Source: Obelidium mucronatum (lineage: Eukaryota; Chytridiomycota; Chytridiomycetes; Chytridiales; Chytriomycetaceae). From it: DNA of 64,000 bases. The stretch's first letter is position 1; every line of letters starts with the position of its first letter. A program made the translations under genes and the position numbers. The notes under the pieces were generated by a model that saw nothing but the letters and a program-made list of their open reading frames with translations, made no database searches and was not told the DNA's origin. The stretch lies in assembly GCA_025765595.1 (NCBI GenBank), contig JAIVFH010000061.1, positions 124,001 through 188,000 of the forward strand, read 5' to 3'. Shown here piece after piece: positions 62,447-64,000 of this stretch.

Positions 62447-64000
62447 TCATTTGTGCTTGTACGTAAATCCAACAAACGCGGCTCGCAACCCTTCATCATC
62501 CCTTCCTGCACGATGCTGCAACACAGGACTTCCACCCATAATCCCACCCACAGACCCAAGTCGCTTGAAAAAGTTGCTTCCCCCATTATTCTTGTCGTCT
62601 CGTTGTTGTCCGCTTTCCTCCAATTTCTTTTCCAGTTTCGCCTGCCGATCCTTGACTTCTTTGTACATTGCCATATCATTTGGATTTGAGAAATCATCAA
62701 AGTAGGATGTATCGATGGATGATGTCAGTTGGGGTACGAACGGCGGTGTCATGAGGCGGAGGTCAGTGAAAGGGTAGTTTACAAAAAATGGATGGCTTTG
62801 AAGGGCAGAGAGTGAAGAAATTCGGTATTGAGGAAGCGCGATTAATCTATGGGTGATGTAGTACAGGTTTTTTGTGTTTGAACGTTTTGTTATCGATATT
62901 TGTAAGAACTTACTTTGTCACAAGATTCCAAGCGATATCAGATAGATTAAACTCGGCATCATCTCCGGTGTAAACCGGACGCTCCAAAACACGTTGCCAG
63001 TGATAAACATTCACCCAAATATCATCTGTCGTGGCACCAGTAAATGGCGGGAACCCACAAAGAGCCTCAAATAAAATACAGCCCAGAGACCAATAATCCA
63101 CAGCAAGACTGTATCCACTTCCATTCTTGGTCAACACTTCAGGCGCCATATAATCCGGACTTCCTACTTGCGAAAAGCAACGCATATCGTCATTCCTCCT
63201 TACAGATTTATACATGTTTTTACGGTCTGTAAAAGACTTGTAAATATAAGGCGTTCCTTTCGCTTTTTCCAACTTCATTTTCAAAGACGCGATACACTCG
63301 TCACTCAAAGAGCCCCTAGAAAGACCGAAATCTGTCAATTTCAAGTGTCCGTTCTTGTCAATCAGAAAATTCTCTGGTTTCAAGTCTCGATGGAGGAATC
63401 CAAGGCGGTGCAGTTCTGAAACGGAGGTGGCCATTTCAGAAATGTAGAATCGGGCATGTTCTTCGCGGAGGCAACCGCTGTTGTTGAGAAGTGTTCTTAC
63501 GTCTCCGCCTGGAACAAACTCCTGTTTGGTTTTTTTTTTCCGTGCGAATTGGATGTTGGTTCAAAATGTTTGGTCGTCAAAATGAGAGTTGACTGTACCA
63601 TTGCCAGATACACGTTTTCCATGTCTTGAAATGCATAAAACAGTTTCACGAGCCATTCAGAGTTTGCGCGTGTGAGAATATCGCGTTCTACGATAAGAAA
63701 CAAGACACAGTTATCAGTAAATAAACACGACATAAAAATAAAATAAACAAACCAGTCAAAACATGTTGAACTTCGCCCATCTTTTTCAAAGCTCGTTTAC
63801 TCATTTTTTTAAGAGCCAAATATTCAGATTCTCCGGAGGAAGCAGATGCGGCATCTCGTTTCCGAGCCAAAAAGACTTGACCATATCCACCCTGCCCAAT
63901 CTGAAGCAAAATCTGAAATGCAGTAAGCCGGAGCCTTGATCGCCTGTTTCGAAGGGTTTCGCGTTCTTTTAGGCAGAAGCGGGACCATTCGGCGTTGGCA
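62447..64000 (-). CDS. AGC/NDR-family protein kinase, Dbf2/Sid2-like (5' end outside window)
   Basis: At least four exons; the gene runs off the right edge. The MOB-binding end 'FCLKERETLRNRRSRLRLTA' precedes the glycine loop 'IGQGGYGQVFLARKRD' and the catalytic Lys in 'YLALKKMSK'. The catalytic loop is 'LGFLHRDLKPENFLID', the Mg motif 'LTDFGLSRG', then a NDR-type insertion of about 50 residues before 'GSPDYMAPEVL'. The C-terminal extension has 'PFTDLRLMTPPFVPQLTS', 'SYFDDFSNPNDMAMYKEV' and the hydrophobic motif 'GFTYKHK'. These features fit Dbf2/Dbf20/Sid2, the kinase of the mitotic exit/septation initiation network that works with Mob1. Confidence 0.88.

Overview
The window reads as nuclear DNA of a zoosporic (flagellated) fungus, most likely a chytrid. 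Genes are on both strands, closely spaced, and split by short GT-AG introns, mostly about 45-100 nt. RTA1, fungal-type F-BAR/SH3, Dbf2/Sid2-like kinase and glycogen synthase genes indicate a fungus. A TSNAXIP1-like coiled-coil protein, a flagellar/ciliary-type gene, indicates that flagella are kept. No rRNA, tRNA or CRISPR array was seen.

Layout. 0-9.5 kb: the 3' part of an armadillo-like gene, a four-TM protein, an RTA1-like 7TM protein, the TSNAXIP1-like gene (-) and an F-BAR/SH3 gene. 10.2-16.3 kb: a large STAND protein with ubiquitin-like segments, a NACHT domain, 15 near-identical ankyrin repeats and a Ras-like polybasic/CaaX C-terminus. 16.5-22.7 kb: an ABCC/MRP transporter (-) with a dense cluster of frame disruptions, and the proteasome subunit SEM1/DSS1 (-). 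23.6-42.2 kb: a cell-surface region. It holds seven members of a secreted Cys-rich family with two PAN/Apple-like modules (tandem clusters of three and three plus one single gene), a 7TM protein, a PC-esterase-like type II membrane protein, a GT8 glycosyltransferase and VPS11. 42.2-49.8 kb: a decayed coding remnant with a 42-nt homopolymer, a FAM72 gene, a small mitochondrial-type protein and an RGS-domain protein. 49.9-64 kb: two MscL-family channels with zinc-ribbon-like tails, a RhoGAP, glycogen synthase, a TTAA-flanked inverted-repeat element, a second 7TM protein with a Cys-rich ectodomain, RRP36 and a Dbf2/Sid2-like kinase cut by the right edge.

The most unusual signal is a short hairpin repeat, CCGCC-GNA-GGCGG. 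It is arrayed inside introns of at least four unrelated genes (VPS11, FAM72, the RGS gene, glycogen synthase). In every host it reads with a GAA or GTA loop on the sense strand, including the one minus-strand host. The bases flanking the stem co-vary (A-T, G-C, T-A, and G-T wobble). It behaves like an oriented intronic element, possibly acting in RNA, and I do not recognise it as a named family.

Several coding regions carry single-base frame breaks, many in homopolymers. Some gene models are therefore limited by assembly quality. Functions come from sequence motifs read by eye; no database search was run.
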